A stretch of DNA of 64,000 bases, from positions 28,323 through 92,322 of the forward strand of contig NZ_QFWJ01000013.1 of assembly GCF_003336805.1 (NCBI RefSeq), in the 5' to 3' direction. Under the pieces are notes generated by a model. It saw only the letters and a program-made list of their open reading frames with translations, had not been told where the DNA came from and ran no database searches. This DNA is from Marinospirillum perlucidum (GTDB lineage: Bacteria; Pseudomonadota; Gammaproteobacteria; Pseudomonadales; Halomonadaceae). The position numbers and the translations under genes are program-made. Positions 15,866-24,753 of the stretch are shown in pieces; the stretch's first letter is position 1; each line of letters starts with the position of its first letter.

Positions 15866-17200
15866 ATGCATGATCTTTTGATCACCCAGGCCACCCTGGT
15901 CAATGAAGGCCGGGTTCACCAGGCGGATGTTGCCATTAAAGACCAGCGTATCGCCAAAATCGCTAGTGACCTTTCTGCCGAAAAGGCCGCTCGGGTTATC
16001 GATGCCAAGGGGTTGCATCTACTGCCCGGCATGATTGACGACCAGGTGCATTTCCGGGAGCCGGGCTTAACCCACAAGGGCGATATTGCCACGGAATCAG
16101 CAGCAGCTGTTGCCGGCGGCATCACCACCTACATGGAAATGCCCAACGTCAATCCCCTGACCATTAATCGTCAGGCATTGGAAGACAAGTACACCCGCGC
16201 TGCCGGTCGCTCTCGCGCTAACTTTGCTTTTTATCTGGGGGCCAGTAATGACAACCTGGATGAAATCAAGAATCTGGATCCCCAGGCAGCCTGTGGTATC
16301 AAGGTGTTCATGGGCGCTTCAACCGGCAATATGCTGGTCGATAAGCCAGAAATTCTTGAAGGTATTTTCGCTTCAGCTCCCATTCTGGTGGCAACCCACT
16401 GCGAAGACACCCCGATGATCCAGGCCAATGAAGATGCGGCCCGGGAAAAATACGGGGAAGAGGTGCCCTTTACCGAGCATCCCGCCATTCGCTCGGAAGA
16501 AGCCTGCTGGAAATCCTCCTCCTATGCTGTGGAGCTGGCTAAAAAACACGGCACCCGACTGCACGTTTTACATATCACCACCGCCAGAGAACTGGAACTC
16601 TTTGAACCGGGTGAAATGCGTGGCAAACAGATCACTGCCGAAGCCTGTGTCCACCACCTCTGGTTCAGTGAAGAGGACTATCCCAGATTGGGAGCTCAGA
16701 TTAAATGCAATCCGGCCATTAAGCGTAAAAAGGACCGAGATACTATCCTTCAGGCAGTCAAGGAAGGGCGCATTGATATTATCGCGACGGATCATGCCCC
16801 ACATACCTGGGAAGAAAAGCAAAGAAGCTACTTCAAGGCTCCGGCAGGCCTGCCCTTGGTCCAGCATGCGCTACCCAGTCTTCTGGATCACTACCATGCC
16901 GGCCGCTTATCTCTGGAAACGATCGCACAGAAGGCCAGTCACAATCCGGCGGAAGCCTATCAGGTCAAGGATCGCGGCTATATTCGCGAAGGCTATTTTG
17001 CTGATCTGGTTCTGGTCGATCTTCAAGGCGAATCCCTGGTCGATAAAGCCAGTCTCTTTTACAAGTGTGGTTGGTCACCCTTTGAAGGTCACCTCTTTCA
17101 AAGCCGAATTTCAGCCACCCTGGTTAACGGCCAGATCGCTTATGAAAACGGGCAGTTGAGTGATGGCATCTTTGGCCAGCGCCTAACGTTTGACCGCTAA
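15866..17200 (+). CDS. pyrC: Class I dihydroorotase with QxH in place of HxH
   Basis: A 444-residue amidohydrolase interconverting carbamoyl-aspartate and dihydroorotate in pyrimidine synthesis. HFREPG, CGIKVFMGASTGNM, THCED, HVLHIT and ATDHAPH are all present. The metal-binding HxH before REPG reads Gln60-Val-His62 (DDQVHFREPG), a variant I associate with Bacteroidetes-type dihydroorotases. ATG 15866 is chosen for GGAG upstream and for the family N-terminus; the open frame extends back into zur. Its place 16 bases after zur recalls the Zur-linked second dihydroorotase of pseudomonads. Whether it is the sole or a backup enzyme cannot be told here. Confidence 0.85.
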   Translation: MHDLLITQATLVNEGRVHQADVAIKDQRIAKIASDLSAEKAARVIDAKGLHLLPGMIDDQVHFREPGLTHKGDIATESAAAVAGGITTYMEMPNVNPLTINRQALEDKYTRAAGRSRANFAFYLGASNDNLDEIKNLDPQAACGIKVFMGASTGNMLVDKPEILEGIFASAPILVATHCEDTPMIQANEDAAREKYGEEVPFTEHPAIRSEEACWKSSSYAVELAKKHGTRLHVLHITTARELELFEPGEMRGKQITAEACVHHLWFSEEDYPRLGAQIKCNPAIKRKKDRDTILQAVKEGRIDIIATDHAPHTWEEKQRSYFKAPAGLPLVQHALPSLLDHYHAGRLSLETIAQKASHNPAEAYQVKDRGYIREGYFADLVLVDLQGESLVDKASLFYKCGWSPFEGHLFQSRISATLVNGQIAYENGQLSDGIFGQRLTFDR

Positions 17201-17209
17201 GGACAGAAG

Positions 17210-17233
17210 CCGGCTGGAATTCAGCCGGTTTTT
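17210..17233 (+). terminator. Rho-independent terminator after the dihydroorotase gene
   Basis: CCGGCTG (17210-17216), loop GAATT, CAGCCGG (17222-17228) and then TTTTT. It lies 10 bases after the stop codon and 27 bases before hisI, so hisI may be partly uncoupled from zur-pyrC. Confidence 0.8.
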
Positions 17234-17259
17234 GCTCTGCAAACAATCAAGAAGGTTTT

Positions 17260-17703
17260 ATGGCTTCAAGTAACAGCTTTTGGAAAGAATTGGAAAAAGC
17301 ACCCCGTGGCACTCATGAGAGCCTGAAAGCAACCCTCGACCAGTTGGCTTTTAATGATCAGGGTTTGATTGCGGCCATCGCCCAGCAGGAGGATAGCGGC
17401 GAAGTGCTCATGCAGGCCTGGATGAATCGTGAATCCCTGGAAATCACCTTGAAGGAAGGGCGGGCCTGTTATTGGTCACGTTCTCGCGGGAAACTCTGGC
17501 GCAAGGGTGAAAGTTCCGGTCAGGTGCAACTTCTCAAGGCTGTGCGAGTGGATTGTGATGGTGATGCTCTGCTGCTTCTGGTTGATCAGCAGGGGCCTGC
17601 TTGTCATACCGGGCGTCGCAGCTGCTTTTATATGGATTTAAAACCGGAAGGGCTAGAGGTCATCAAGGATGTGGATGTGGATCCTGCCAGCCTCTACGGC
17701 TAG
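17260..17703 (+). CDS. hisI: Phosphoribosyl-AMP cyclohydrolase
   Basis: A 147-residue HisI, which opens the purine ring of phosphoribosyl-AMP in histidine synthesis. The core spans about residues 25-130. Zinc cysteines are present in VDCDGD, ACHTG and RSCFY, and the WMNRESL and YWSRSR blocks are conserved. About 25 extra residues precede the usual core. No hisE domain is fused. Start ATG 17260 follows GAAGG. It lies in a row behind zur and pyrC and six bases before yidD. Confidence 0.93.
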   Translation: MASSNSFWKELEKAPRGTHESLKATLDQLAFNDQGLIAAIAQQEDSGEVLMQAWMNRESLEITLKEGRACYWSRSRGKLWRKGESSGQVQLLKAVRVDCDGDALLLLVDQQGPACHTGRRSCFYMDLKPEGLEVIKDVDVDPASLYG

Positions 17704-17709
17704 ATCCTT

Positions 17710-18012
17710 ATGTTAACCCCGAAGGTTAGAAATGGCCTGCTTTGGCCATTAAGGCTGCTGGGCCAGTTGCTGAAAAAGCTGCTGATCGGGCTGGTGCGTT
17801 TTTACCAGTACTTTATCAGCCCACTAAAACCGCCCAGCTGCCGTTTTTATCCCACCTGCTCGCATTATGCCGAAGAGGCTTTGAGAATCCATGGGCCGAT
17901 CAAGGGCTTGTGGCTCAGCATCAAGCGGGTAGGGCGCTGCCATCCTTTTCATCCGGGCGGGATTGATCTGGTTCCGGAAAAACAGGATAAGAACCAAGAC
18001 GAAAATACCTGA
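17710..18012 (+). CDS. yidD: YidD membrane protein insertion efficiency factor
   Basis: A 100-residue protein with the YidD signature [19 protein letters not shown] (about residues 36-54) and [16 protein letters not shown] following. An amphipathic N-terminus precedes it. YidD assists YidC in inserting inner-membrane proteins and is usually encoded in the rnpA-yidC region; here it follows hisI by six bases, an unusual place. Confidence 0.92.
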   Translation: MLTPKVRNGLLWPLRLLGQLLKKLLIGLVRFYQYFISPLKPPSCRFYPTCSHYAEEALRIHGPIKGLWLSIKRVGRCHPFHPGGIDLVPEKQDKNQDENT

Positions 18013-18017
18013 ACACT

Positions 18018-18215
18018 TTATTTTTCCGGCATTTCTTCCAGTTTCTTGATGAGAATATCGGCACAGCGAACAGCACTGTCGGCCATCACATCGGCACTGG
18101 CGTCATGGATAAAGTTTTTATCACTGGTGGATGCCAGCCCCTGCATGATCATCGCTGCAATCTGTTCTCTTTTGCTCAGGCCGGAGCCTGCACCTGCCAA
18201 AGATTCGTAGCTCAT
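18018..18215 (-). CDS. Small uncharacterised protein, 65 residues
   Basis: No family is recognised. The sequence is soluble and mostly helical, with KREQIAAMIMQGL near residues 15-27 and a C-terminal charged helix (ADILIKKLEEM). The start ATG has a good AGGAG site upstream. It is convergent with yidD and lies 63 bases after the sufE-like gene in the same direction. Confidence 0.55.
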   Translation of the reverse strand: MSYESLAGAGSGLSKREQIAAMIMQGLASTSDKNFIHDASADVMADSAVRCADILIKKLEEMPEK

Positions 18216-18278
18216 ATCAAGTCAACTCCTGTATTGAATATTGAAGGAAGCAGCCGGGGCTAGTGCAGCCCCAGACGA

Positions 18279-18686
18279 TTAGCTGGCCTTGGCCAGGGCA
18301 AAAATCCTCTCCAGCATAGCATGCAAACCATTGCTGCGGGTGGGGCTCAGATGCTGATCCAGACCCAGTTCCTTGAGAAAATCCGGAGGTGTATCCAGGA
18401 TTTCCTGAGGCGTACGATCGCTGTAAATGCGCAGCAAGAGAGCAATCAAGCCGGAGACAATAGCGGCATCACTGATGGCATGCAGATGAATGCGTCCTTC
18501 CTTGATTTCCGGGCGTATCCAGACCTGGGATTGGCAGCCTTCAATCTTGTATTCCGGGGTTTTCCACTCATCCGGATAGTCAGGCAAGGCTTTGCCCAGA
18601 TCGATAATATATTGGTAACGATCCATCCAGTCATCAAACATCTCAAATTCTTCCAGCAGTTCCTGCTGAGCTTCTTGTGCTGACAC
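18279..18686 (-). CDS. SufE/CsdE-type sulfur acceptor protein
   Basis: A 135-residue SufE-fold protein. It has the family block YQYIIDLGKALP (about 24-35) and the sulfur-accepting Cys51 in EGCQSQVW, with LLLRIYSDRTPQEIL further on. Such proteins take sulfur from a SufS or CsdA cysteine desulfurase for Fe-S assembly. No desulfurase gene is adjacent, so SufE and CsdE cannot be told apart by context. It lies 11 bases after the next gene upstream. Confidence 0.88.
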   Translation of the reverse strand: MSAQEAQQELLEEFEMFDDWMDRYQYIIDLGKALPDYPDEWKTPEYKIEGCQSQVWIRPEIKEGRIHLHAISDAAIVSGLIALLLRIYSDRTPQEILDTPPDFLKELGLDQHLSPTRSNGLHAMLERIFALAKAS

Positions 18687-18697
18687 TTGTTTAGCTC

Positions 18698-19111
18698 CTA
18701 AAAAGGCGATTCTTCTTCATTCAGCGGGCGAACTTCCAGGCGCTCACTGTTGGCAATTCGAATATGCTGGCCATGACGGGTGGTAAAGGCCTTTTCCTGA
18801 AGGTCTTTTTTGTAGACCTCGTAAACATCATCCTGTCCGGAAACCGGGTTGACGACCCGAACTTCCAAAAGGGTGTGCTTGTCCTGCCAGTCATAATAGG
18901 CATAACCACCACTGGCCAGAAGGGCGACGGCCACCACCAGAAAGACGAATACCTTGGCAAAACGCACCCGGTCAGGGTGTTCCAGCTGACCGGCCAAGGG
19001 TTGCTGGGGAGCTCTTTGTTGGTGGTTTGACTCCTGCTGTCTTAATTGTTTCTTCCAGTAGAAGTAGGTCACGGCCAAAACCAGGCCAGTGATCAAAATT
19101 TTTCCCAGCAT
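18698..19111 (-). CDS. Uncharacterised two-helix membrane protein
   Basis: A 137-residue protein of unknown family. Hydrophobic helices are at about residues 5-18 and 53-72, separated by a basic, Gln-rich segment. About 60 residues follow, with the pattern LLEVRVVNPVSGQDDVYEVYKKDL, which looks like a small periplasmic or cytoplasmic beta domain. It is directly upstream of the sufE-like gene in the same direction, so the two may be cotranscribed. Confidence 0.6.
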   Translation of the reverse strand: MLGKILITGLVLAVTYFYWKKQLRQQESNHQQRAPQQPLAGQLEHPDRVRFAKVFVFLVVAVALLASGGYAYYDWQDKHTLLEVRVVNPVSGQDDVYEVYKKDLQEKAFTTRHGQHIRIANSERLEVRPLNEEESPF

Positions 19112-19165
19112 CCGCGCTTATCTCTCAAGTCTGCAGGCCTATAAAGATGGCCAGTCTAGCAGATT

Positions 19166-20362
19166 TTAGTCCTGCTGGCTGTCCGTCCAGGGAGCCTGCC
19201 AAGCCTGCTTGTCATTTTCTTTTTGCCAGGCTTCCTCTTCCTCGTGCATATAGATACGAGTAGTCGCCAGGCTGGCATGACGAGCATTTCTGGCCAGAAA
19301 ACGCAGCTCCACCCCGGCATCAGCCTGGTGCGTAATCGAGGTATGCCGAAACCAGTGGGTTGAGGTTTTGGCCAGGCGTTCTGCGATTTCCGGCTGTTTT
19401 CCCGCAAAGGCACGGCTGGCCTCATCAGTCAGATCCTTCATGGTGCGGTAAATCATGTTGGCAGAGATACCCTTATTGCCTTGCAGATCGCGTATAACCG
19501 GACTGGAATCTTCCTGTGAGGGCAGGGGTGAACAACCCAGAAACTCGCGGTAGCGTTTCAGTGCAGCAATCAGTGCTTTGCTCACCGGGATTTCAGCATA
19601 CTTCTGGCCCTTGCCCTCCACGGCCCACCACCAGTGGCCGCGACGTTGAAAGAAATCATTCATACGCGCATTGGCCACTTCATGCACACGAGGCGCCAGG
19701 AGGTACAAAAAAGCCAGTAGAAGCCGCCAGCGCTCCAGCTGACGTTGCCGTTTGACGCTGTCTGCAGGCTGGTGTTGCAAAAAATCCACCAATGCTTCCC
19801 AGGTTTCCTGATCCAGGTGCCTCTCTCTGACCTGACGAGCCTCCTGGCGAATTTCCTTTTGTCGAACCAGCGCCAAAGGATTGCCTGCCAGATAGCCAGC
19901 CGAATGCAGATAATGAAAAAGCCCCTTGAGGATGCGTAAGGCATGTTGCTGGCTGCTGCGACTTAACCCGCCTTTAAAGGGTTTCCAGTCAGCACTATGG
20001 CGCGGTGCCCGGCCATGGCCACACCAACGGGCTGTAGGCTGTGGGTCCTGCAGAAAGCGTTGATAGTCAGCCAGATCATCCCGGTTAAGGCTGGAGAAAG
20101 CCTTGCCCTTTTCTATCCAGCACCAGAGCAAGAGGCGCTCCGCTTCTTTTCTATAGGTTCTGAACGTCTGTGGCTGTTCCTGGTATTCCAATAGCCAGGA
20201 CTGCACAGCCTCCAGGTCGGTCTGGGCAGCCAACTGACAGGGAACATTTAATGCGGGCCGGTTGCTGCCATAACGGCCTGACAATTCCTCGGGCAATTCC
20301 GGTAAACGCTCCAGTGGCACCAAGGGCAAAGCCTGGGTGGTTGGCTTGATCTGCGTGGCCAT
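19166..20362 (-). CDS. Tyrosine recombinase (phage-type integrase family)
   Basis: A 398-residue site-specific recombinase. A SAM-like core-binding domain covers about residues 45-165. The catalytic domain shows Arg in LAPRVHEVANA, Lys in VEGKGQKYAEIPV, the HxxR box HWFRHTS, His in NARHASLATTR and the nucleophile Tyr in TRIYMH. All expected catalytic residues are therefore present. ATG 20362 has AGGA seven bases upstream; a second ATG at 20380 is in frame. No other phage gene is near. It is divergent from a KfrA-like gene across a palindrome-rich gap. Confidence 0.88.
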   Translation of the reverse strand: MATQIKPTTQALPLVPLERLPELPEELSGRYGSNRPALNVPCQLAAQTDLEAVQSWLLEYQEQPQTFRTYRKEAERLLLWCWIEKGKAFSSLNRDDLADYQRFLQDPQPTARWCGHGRAPRHSADWKPFKGGLSRSSQQHALRILKGLFHYLHSAGYLAGNPLALVRQKEIRQEARQVRERHLDQETWEALVDFLQHQPADSVKRQRQLERWRLLLAFLYLLAPRVHEVANARMNDFFQRRGHWWWAVEGKGQKYAEIPVSKALIAALKRYREFLGCSPLPSQEDSSPVIRDLQGNKGISANMIYRTMKDLTDEASRAFAGKQPEIAERLAKTSTHWFRHTSITHQADAGVELRFLARNARHASLATTRIYMHEEEEAWQKENDKQAWQAPWTDSQQD

Positions 20363-20423
20363 ATTGGTTCCTGAAAGCATGGGTTTGTCTGCATTTTATC
20401 TGTAACGGAGCTGCCTTTCCAGC

Positions 20424-20451
20424 ATTCATGATAATTACGGTTATCATGAAT
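20424..20451. repeat. Perfect 11-bp inverted repeat in the recombinase/KfrA-like intergenic region
   Basis: ATTCATGATAA (20424-20434) and TTATCATGAAT (20441-20451) are exact reverse complements with the six-base spacer TTACGG. The repeat lies 62 bases upstream of the recombinase start and 130 bases upstream of the KfrA-like start. It is a likely operator or recombination-related site. Confidence 0.8.
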
Positions 20452-20480
20452 AGAGCAGCTATATCGTATTATATTTTACT

Positions 20481-20492
20481 TTTTACGTAAAA
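20481..20492. repeat. 12-bp palindrome TTTTACGTAAAA
   Basis: A perfect palindrome in an AT-rich stretch, followed directly by a second ACGTAA copy (20492-20497). It is the second symmetric site in the same divergent gap and lies about 90 bases before the KfrA-like start. Confidence 0.6.
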
Positions 20493-20580
20493 CGTAATAT
20501 TATCCTTAAAAACTTGAGCCAAGGCTTCAAAGCCTAGATAACACCAAGGTTCCTCCCCCGATAAATCCAGGAGATGCATC

Positions 20581-21609
20581 ATGGCCAGAAAAGGTGTCGA
20601 ATATGCTGAGGTGGTTGCCACGATCCAACAGCTGCATCGTCAAGGTGAAAACCCGACTGTTCAGAGGATTCGTGAACACCTGGGGCGTGGTAGCTTTACC
20701 ACTCTCAGCGAGCATCTGCGTACTTGGCGTGAAGAGCAGCGACAAGCAGGCCCTTTGCAACATGAAGGCAAGGAACAGCCACCGGAAGCCTTGCTGGAGC
20801 TGACACAACAGCTATGGCAACAGGCTTGTAATCAGGCAGAAGAAAAATTGCAGCAATATCGTCAGGCCGCAGATGAACAGATACGCCAGGCGCTGGAAGA
20901 AAAGCATCAGGCCCTAGAAAAAGTACAGCTGAGTGAAGAGCGCAATCATCTCCTGACATCTCAAAATGCTCAGCTACAGGAAGAAAAGCATCAGCAAACT
21001 GTGGCCAGAACGCGTCTGGAAGAAGAAAATCGCCATCAGGAAAAGAAAATCGAATCCCTGAGCCAGGAACACCAGCTTCTGGAACAGGAGTTAAATGCCG
21101 GCAAGTTGTTGTTGGCTCAGCGTCAGGAAGAACATCAGGCAGAGATAGAGCGCCTGCATCAGGAGTATCAAACCAGCCTGGAAAAAGAGCAGGAACGCAA
21201 TGAAGCCCATCAGCAGCGCTGGATGCAGGAAGTGGATCTGGCCCGCCAGGAGGCTCGGGAACTTAAAAGCGAAATGGCTGCTAAACAGCAAACCTGGCAG
21301 GAAGAAACCAAGGAGCTGCATGCACAGCTAAAACAATACCAAGGCAAGCTGGAAGCAAGCAGCCAGCAAAGGCTTCAACTTGAAGAAAAAACTCGGGACC
21401 AACAAACCCGACTGCACGACCTGGAAGTGACTCAACAGGAACTGATGCAGAAAAATGAAGCCGTCTTGCTAGAAACCCAAGCCAAGCAGGCTGAGCTGGT
21501 GGATCTTAAAAAACAGCTGGAAGAAAAAGGCCAGCAATTAAGACTGGCCCGAAAAGAATTGGAGAAAGCCAGGGCAAAGCGCAGCTCTCCCCTGATCATG
21601 ACACCCTAA
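20581..21609 (+). CDS. KfrA-like DNA-binding coiled-coil protein
   Basis: A 342-residue protein. The first 60 residues resemble the KfrA N-terminal DNA-binding domain (VVATIQQLHRQGENPTVQRI, LGRGSFTTLSEHL). Almost all the rest, about residues 65-335, is a continuous Glu/Gln/Lys-rich coiled coil with heptads. KfrA proteins on plasmids are autorepressors that bind inverted repeats and form filament-like structures aiding stable inheritance. Here the gene is divergent from a tyrosine recombinase and not next to plasmid replication genes. ATG follows a GGAGATGCATC stretch. Confidence 0.8.
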   Translation: MARKGVEYAEVVATIQQLHRQGENPTVQRIREHLGRGSFTTLSEHLRTWREEQRQAGPLQHEGKEQPPEALLELTQQLWQQACNQAEEKLQQYRQAADEQIRQALEEKHQALEKVQLSEERNHLLTSQNAQLQEEKHQQTVARTRLEEENRHQEKKIESLSQEHQLLEQELNAGKLLLAQRQEEHQAEIERLHQEYQTSLEKEQERNEAHQQRWMQEVDLARQEARELKSEMAAKQQTWQEETKELHAQLKQYQGKLEASSQQRLQLEEKTRDQQTRLHDLEVTQQELMQKNEAVLLETQAKQAELVDLKKQLEEKGQQLRLARKELEKARAKRSSPLIMTP

Positions 21610-22046
21610 GTCTGGTGATCACGAATAACCATCACCGAGATTTCTGCCCTTTCCACCACCCGTGCAGCCGTAGAGCCGAGGAAAAAGCGCTCAACTGCTT
21701 TAGGGCTATGACTGGGGATGACGATCAGATCAGCCCCTACCCTTTTGGCCTCCTGCAAAATCTGCTTGTAAGGCTTGCCTTCAACAGCATGAAGCTTGAC
21801 TTGAAGGCCGTCGGGAATAAAAGGCTCTACCAGGTCGGTGAGCTGCTGATAGACTTCCTTGAGCAGCTGGTCCAAATCCTTTTGCGGGAAATAGCTGGCC
21901 ACGACCGGCGACCCAAACCCGGGCAAGACACTGAGCACATGCAGGCAACTGTCATGGGTTTTAGCCAGATCAACAGCTGCTTGAATCGCCTTTTTCGATT
22001 CCTGGCCTTCGCTGATATCCAGCGGTAATAAAATCTGCTTAAACAT
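21606..22046 (-). CDS. UspA-type universal stress protein linked to a TRAP transporter
   Basis: A 146-residue Usp-fold protein (MFKQILLPLDISEG at the start, GSTAARVVERAEISVMVIR at the end). The second nucleotide-binding motif GSTA is present, but the first GxxG is not; the segment reads SHSPKAVERF. An in-frame ATG at 22052 overlaps the permease stop and is an alternative start. Halomonas TeaD, a Usp encoded with the TeaABC ectoine TRAP system, controls transporter activity; a similar role is possible here although the receptor type differs. Confidence 0.85.
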   Translation of the reverse strand: MFKQILLPLDISEGQESKKAIQAAVDLAKTHDSCLHVLSVLPGFGSPVVASYFPQKDLDQLLKEVYQQLTDLVEPFIPDGLQVKLHAVEGKPYKQILQEAKRVGADLIVIPSHSPKAVERFFLGSTAARVVERAEISVMVIRDHQT

Positions 22047-22051
22047 AATCA

Positions 22052-24670
22052 TCAGGCCTCGCTGGACATTTTGGGGGTTTCTTCTTCACGTCTGGCACGG
22101 GCTTTCTGCAACCAGCCAATCAGACCCAAAAGCAGGAGCGGAGGCAAGAGCATCCATTCCTTCGCCGGTCTTTCCCGGTCTCTTTCTACACCGGTGATCT
22201 CCCAGCCAAAATCGATACCCAGTGCCTGGGCAGGTGAATCCCAGGTGACCATATCGACAATAACTTCCGTTTCAGTGACCTGCAGCATCAAGCCAGCTTC
22301 TTCCAGTCTTGCCTGCCCCTCCCCGGCATCACCCAGAGGCAAGCGAACCACCTTACTGACTTCACGTCCATCCAGGCTTTCACCTTCCACCCAGATACGC
22401 AGCCCCTGATCTTCAGGTACCCGCTCCGCTGCTTCCAGTATCTGGGTTGCAGGCAAGCGATCTACCGGTGGATACACCATATCCCACCAGAAACCGGGCC
22501 TGAAAAGCGTAAAGGCTATCAGTAACATGGCCAGAGTTTCCCACCAGCGATTGCGGGTCAGCCAGAAATTCTGGGTGGCTGCAGCAAAGACCAGCATGGC
22601 CAGGGTGGCTCCAAATACCACGGTTATAAAGTGGAACCAGTTGGTGATATCAATCAGCAAGAGGTTGGTATTGAAGATAAACATAAAGGGCAAAATGGCC
22701 GTACGTATGTCGTAGGTAAAACCCTGGACACCGGTTTTAATCGGATCAGCCTTGGCGACAGCAGCCGCTGCATAGGCGGCCAAGCCCACCGGCGGAGTAT
22801 CATCGGCCAGAATGCCAAAATAGAAGACAAACAGATGAACAGCGATCAAGGGAACCAGAAGACCGTTCTGCGCCCCCAGCTCTACAATCACCGGCGCCAT
22901 CAAGGTGGATACCACGATATAGTTGGCTGTGGTCGGTAGGCCCATCCCCAGAATCAGGCTGATTACGGCAGTGAAAAACAGGATCAACATCAGGCTGCCG
23001 CCAGAGATGAACTCCACAAAGTCCGTCATCACCAGACCTATGCCTGTCAGGGTCACCGTACCCACCACAATACCCGCTGCGGCCGTGGCCACCCCGATAG
23101 CAATCATGTTACGCGCCCCGGCAATCAAGCCCTCGTAAAGGTCTACCAAGCCATCACGAAAGGCTTTTTTGGGCTCCAGCAACTGCTTCTGGTTACGACG
23201 ATTACGGAACCAGGCTTGTAGAGGCCGGTGGGTTACCACGATAAAAATCATGAAGATGGTGGCCCAAAAAGCAGCAACGCCAGGTGAAAAGCGTTCAACA
23301 GCCAGACACCAGACCAGAATGACGACGGGCAGCAGAAAATAAAGGCCGGATTTGACCGTTGGCCCCACCTCCGGCAATTCCATAACAGGGCTTTCTGGAT
23401 CATCCATGCTCAGTTCGGGATATTTGCAGGCATAAGCCACCAGTGCAAAATAAACCAACAGAGTCAGAAGCAGCACGACGGCCAACGCCCAACTGCCAAA
23501 AATCAGTTTGATCCAGCCTATGCCATAGTAAACCGCCAGGGACAGGATACAGATCCCCAGAATCGTGCCCACAAAACTGGTCAGACTATGCAAAAGTGTG
23601 GGTTTATAACGCCGTGGAATCCCTTCCATTCTGGCCTTACTGGCTTCCAGATGAACGATATAAATCAGGGCGATATAAGAGATTAATGCCGGCAGGATGG
23701 CATGCTTGATTACATCCAGATAGGGAATACCGACATATTCCACCATCAAAAAGGCCGCTGCCCCCATAATTGGCGGTGTCAGCTGACCATTGGTTGAGGA
23801 GGCTACCTCAACAGCACCTGCTTTGGTGGGCGGAAAACCGACTCGCTTCATCAGCGGAATGGTAAAGGTGCCGGTAGTAACCACATTGGCAATGGAAGAA
23901 CCGGAAATAATGCCAGACATGCCCGAAGCCACAACAGCGGCCTTGGCTGGCCCACCTTTCATGTGACCTAAAAGAGAAAAGGCGACCTTGATAAAATAAT
24001 TGCCCGCCCCTGCTTTTTCCAGAAGCGCACCAAAAAGTACAAACAAGAAGACAAAACTGACGGATACGCCGACAGCCACCCCAAACACCCCTTCGGAAGT
24101 CAGCCATTGATGGGATAACAAGCGTTCCAGACTGGCGCCCTGATGAGAAATCACATCAGGAAAATAGGGGCCAAAATAGGTGTAAATCAGAAAAACACCG
24201 GCCACCACCATCAAAGGGGGGCCTAATGCACGCCGGGTGGCTTCCAGCAAAAGCACCATACCCATACCGGCAAAGACCAGATCGGTGGTAATGGGTATGC
24301 CTGGACGAGTGGCCAGGGCCTCATAGGCAAAAACCAGATAGAGGGCAGAAGCCGAGCCGGCCAGTGCGAACAACCAGTCATGCCAGGGAATACGGTTTTG
24401 CGGTGAATGTTTGAAGGCCGGATAGGCCAGAAAAGCCAGAAAGATGGCAAAAGCCAGATGAATAGGTCTGGCAAACGATGAGCTGATCAATGAAAAGGGT
24501 GATGCATACCATAGCTGAAACAAGGACCAGCAAAGAGCAACCAGTAAAACCAACTTGCCCGCCAGCCCGGCTGGATGGCGGGCACCGCTTTCCGCTTCTA
24601 CCAGCTTGCTGGCATCCTGCTCAGCAGATTCGTCGATACTGATGTCTTTCCTGTTATTGTTTTCAGTCAT
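22052..24670 (-). CDS. TRAP transporter fused permease (small and large subunits)
   Basis: An 872-residue inner-membrane protein with about 18 hydrophobic segments, matching the '4TM/12TM' fused DctQ-DctM permeases used with TAXI receptors. The DctM core has GGPAKAAVVASGMSGIISGS near residue 240 and LGMGLPTTANYIV in the second half. A soluble domain of about 100 residues lies near the C-terminus (RIWVEGESLDGREVSKVV) before a last helix. ATG 24670 is preferred (GAGG eight bases upstream) over the in-frame TTG at 24688. It couples sodium-driven uptake to the receptor encoded just upstream; the substrate is unknown. Confidence 0.92.
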   Translation of the reverse strand: MTENNNRKDISIDESAEQDASKLVEAESGARHPAGLAGKLVLLVALCWSLFQLWYASPFSLISSSFARPIHLAFAIFLAFLAYPAFKHSPQNRIPWHDWLFALAGSASALYLVFAYEALATRPGIPITTDLVFAGMGMVLLLEATRRALGPPLMVVAGVFLIYTYFGPYFPDVISHQGASLERLLSHQWLTSEGVFGVAVGVSVSFVFLFVLFGALLEKAGAGNYFIKVAFSLLGHMKGGPAKAAVVASGMSGIISGSSIANVVTTGTFTIPLMKRVGFPPTKAGAVEVASSTNGQLTPPIMGAAAFLMVEYVGIPYLDVIKHAILPALISYIALIYIVHLEASKARMEGIPRRYKPTLLHSLTSFVGTILGICILSLAVYYGIGWIKLIFGSWALAVVLLLTLLVYFALVAYACKYPELSMDDPESPVMELPEVGPTVKSGLYFLLPVVILVWCLAVERFSPGVAAFWATIFMIFIVVTHRPLQAWFRNRRNQKQLLEPKKAFRDGLVDLYEGLIAGARNMIAIGVATAAAGIVVGTVTLTGIGLVMTDFVEFISGGSLMLILFFTAVISLILGMGLPTTANYIVVSTLMAPVIVELGAQNGLLVPLIAVHLFVFYFGILADDTPPVGLAAYAAAAVAKADPIKTGVQGFTYDIRTAILPFMFIFNTNLLLIDITNWFHFITVVFGATLAMLVFAAATQNFWLTRNRWWETLAMLLIAFTLFRPGFWWDMVYPPVDRLPATQILEAAERVPEDQGLRIWVEGESLDGREVSKVVRLPLGDAGEGQARLEEAGLMLQVTETEVIVDMVTWDSPAQALGIDFGWEITGVERDRERPAKEWMLLPPLLLLGLIGWLQKARARREEETPKMSSEA

Positions 24671-24690
24671 CCTGATGTCCTCTACCAAAT

Positions 24691-24727
24691 AAAAATGCCA
24701 GCTAAACCGGACCGGCTAGCTGGCATT
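24691..24727 (-). terminator. Intercistronic hairpin with T-run between TAXI receptor and TRAP permease
   Basis: An 11-bp perfect stem (AATGCCAGCTA/TAGCTGGCATT, 24694-24704 and 24717-24727), whose loop can pair further, is followed on the minus strand by a T-run (24695-24691). Lying between the receptor gene and the permease gene, it probably gives partial termination and more receptor than permease. Confidence 0.7.
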
Positions 24728-24753
24728 CATAGCAAAAACGCAAACCTAACTGA

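Noticed and set aside
19166..21609. A prophage or integrative island starting at the recombinase
   Set aside because: No phage structural, replication or conjugation genes and no attachment-site repeats were seen; genes on both sides look chromosomal.
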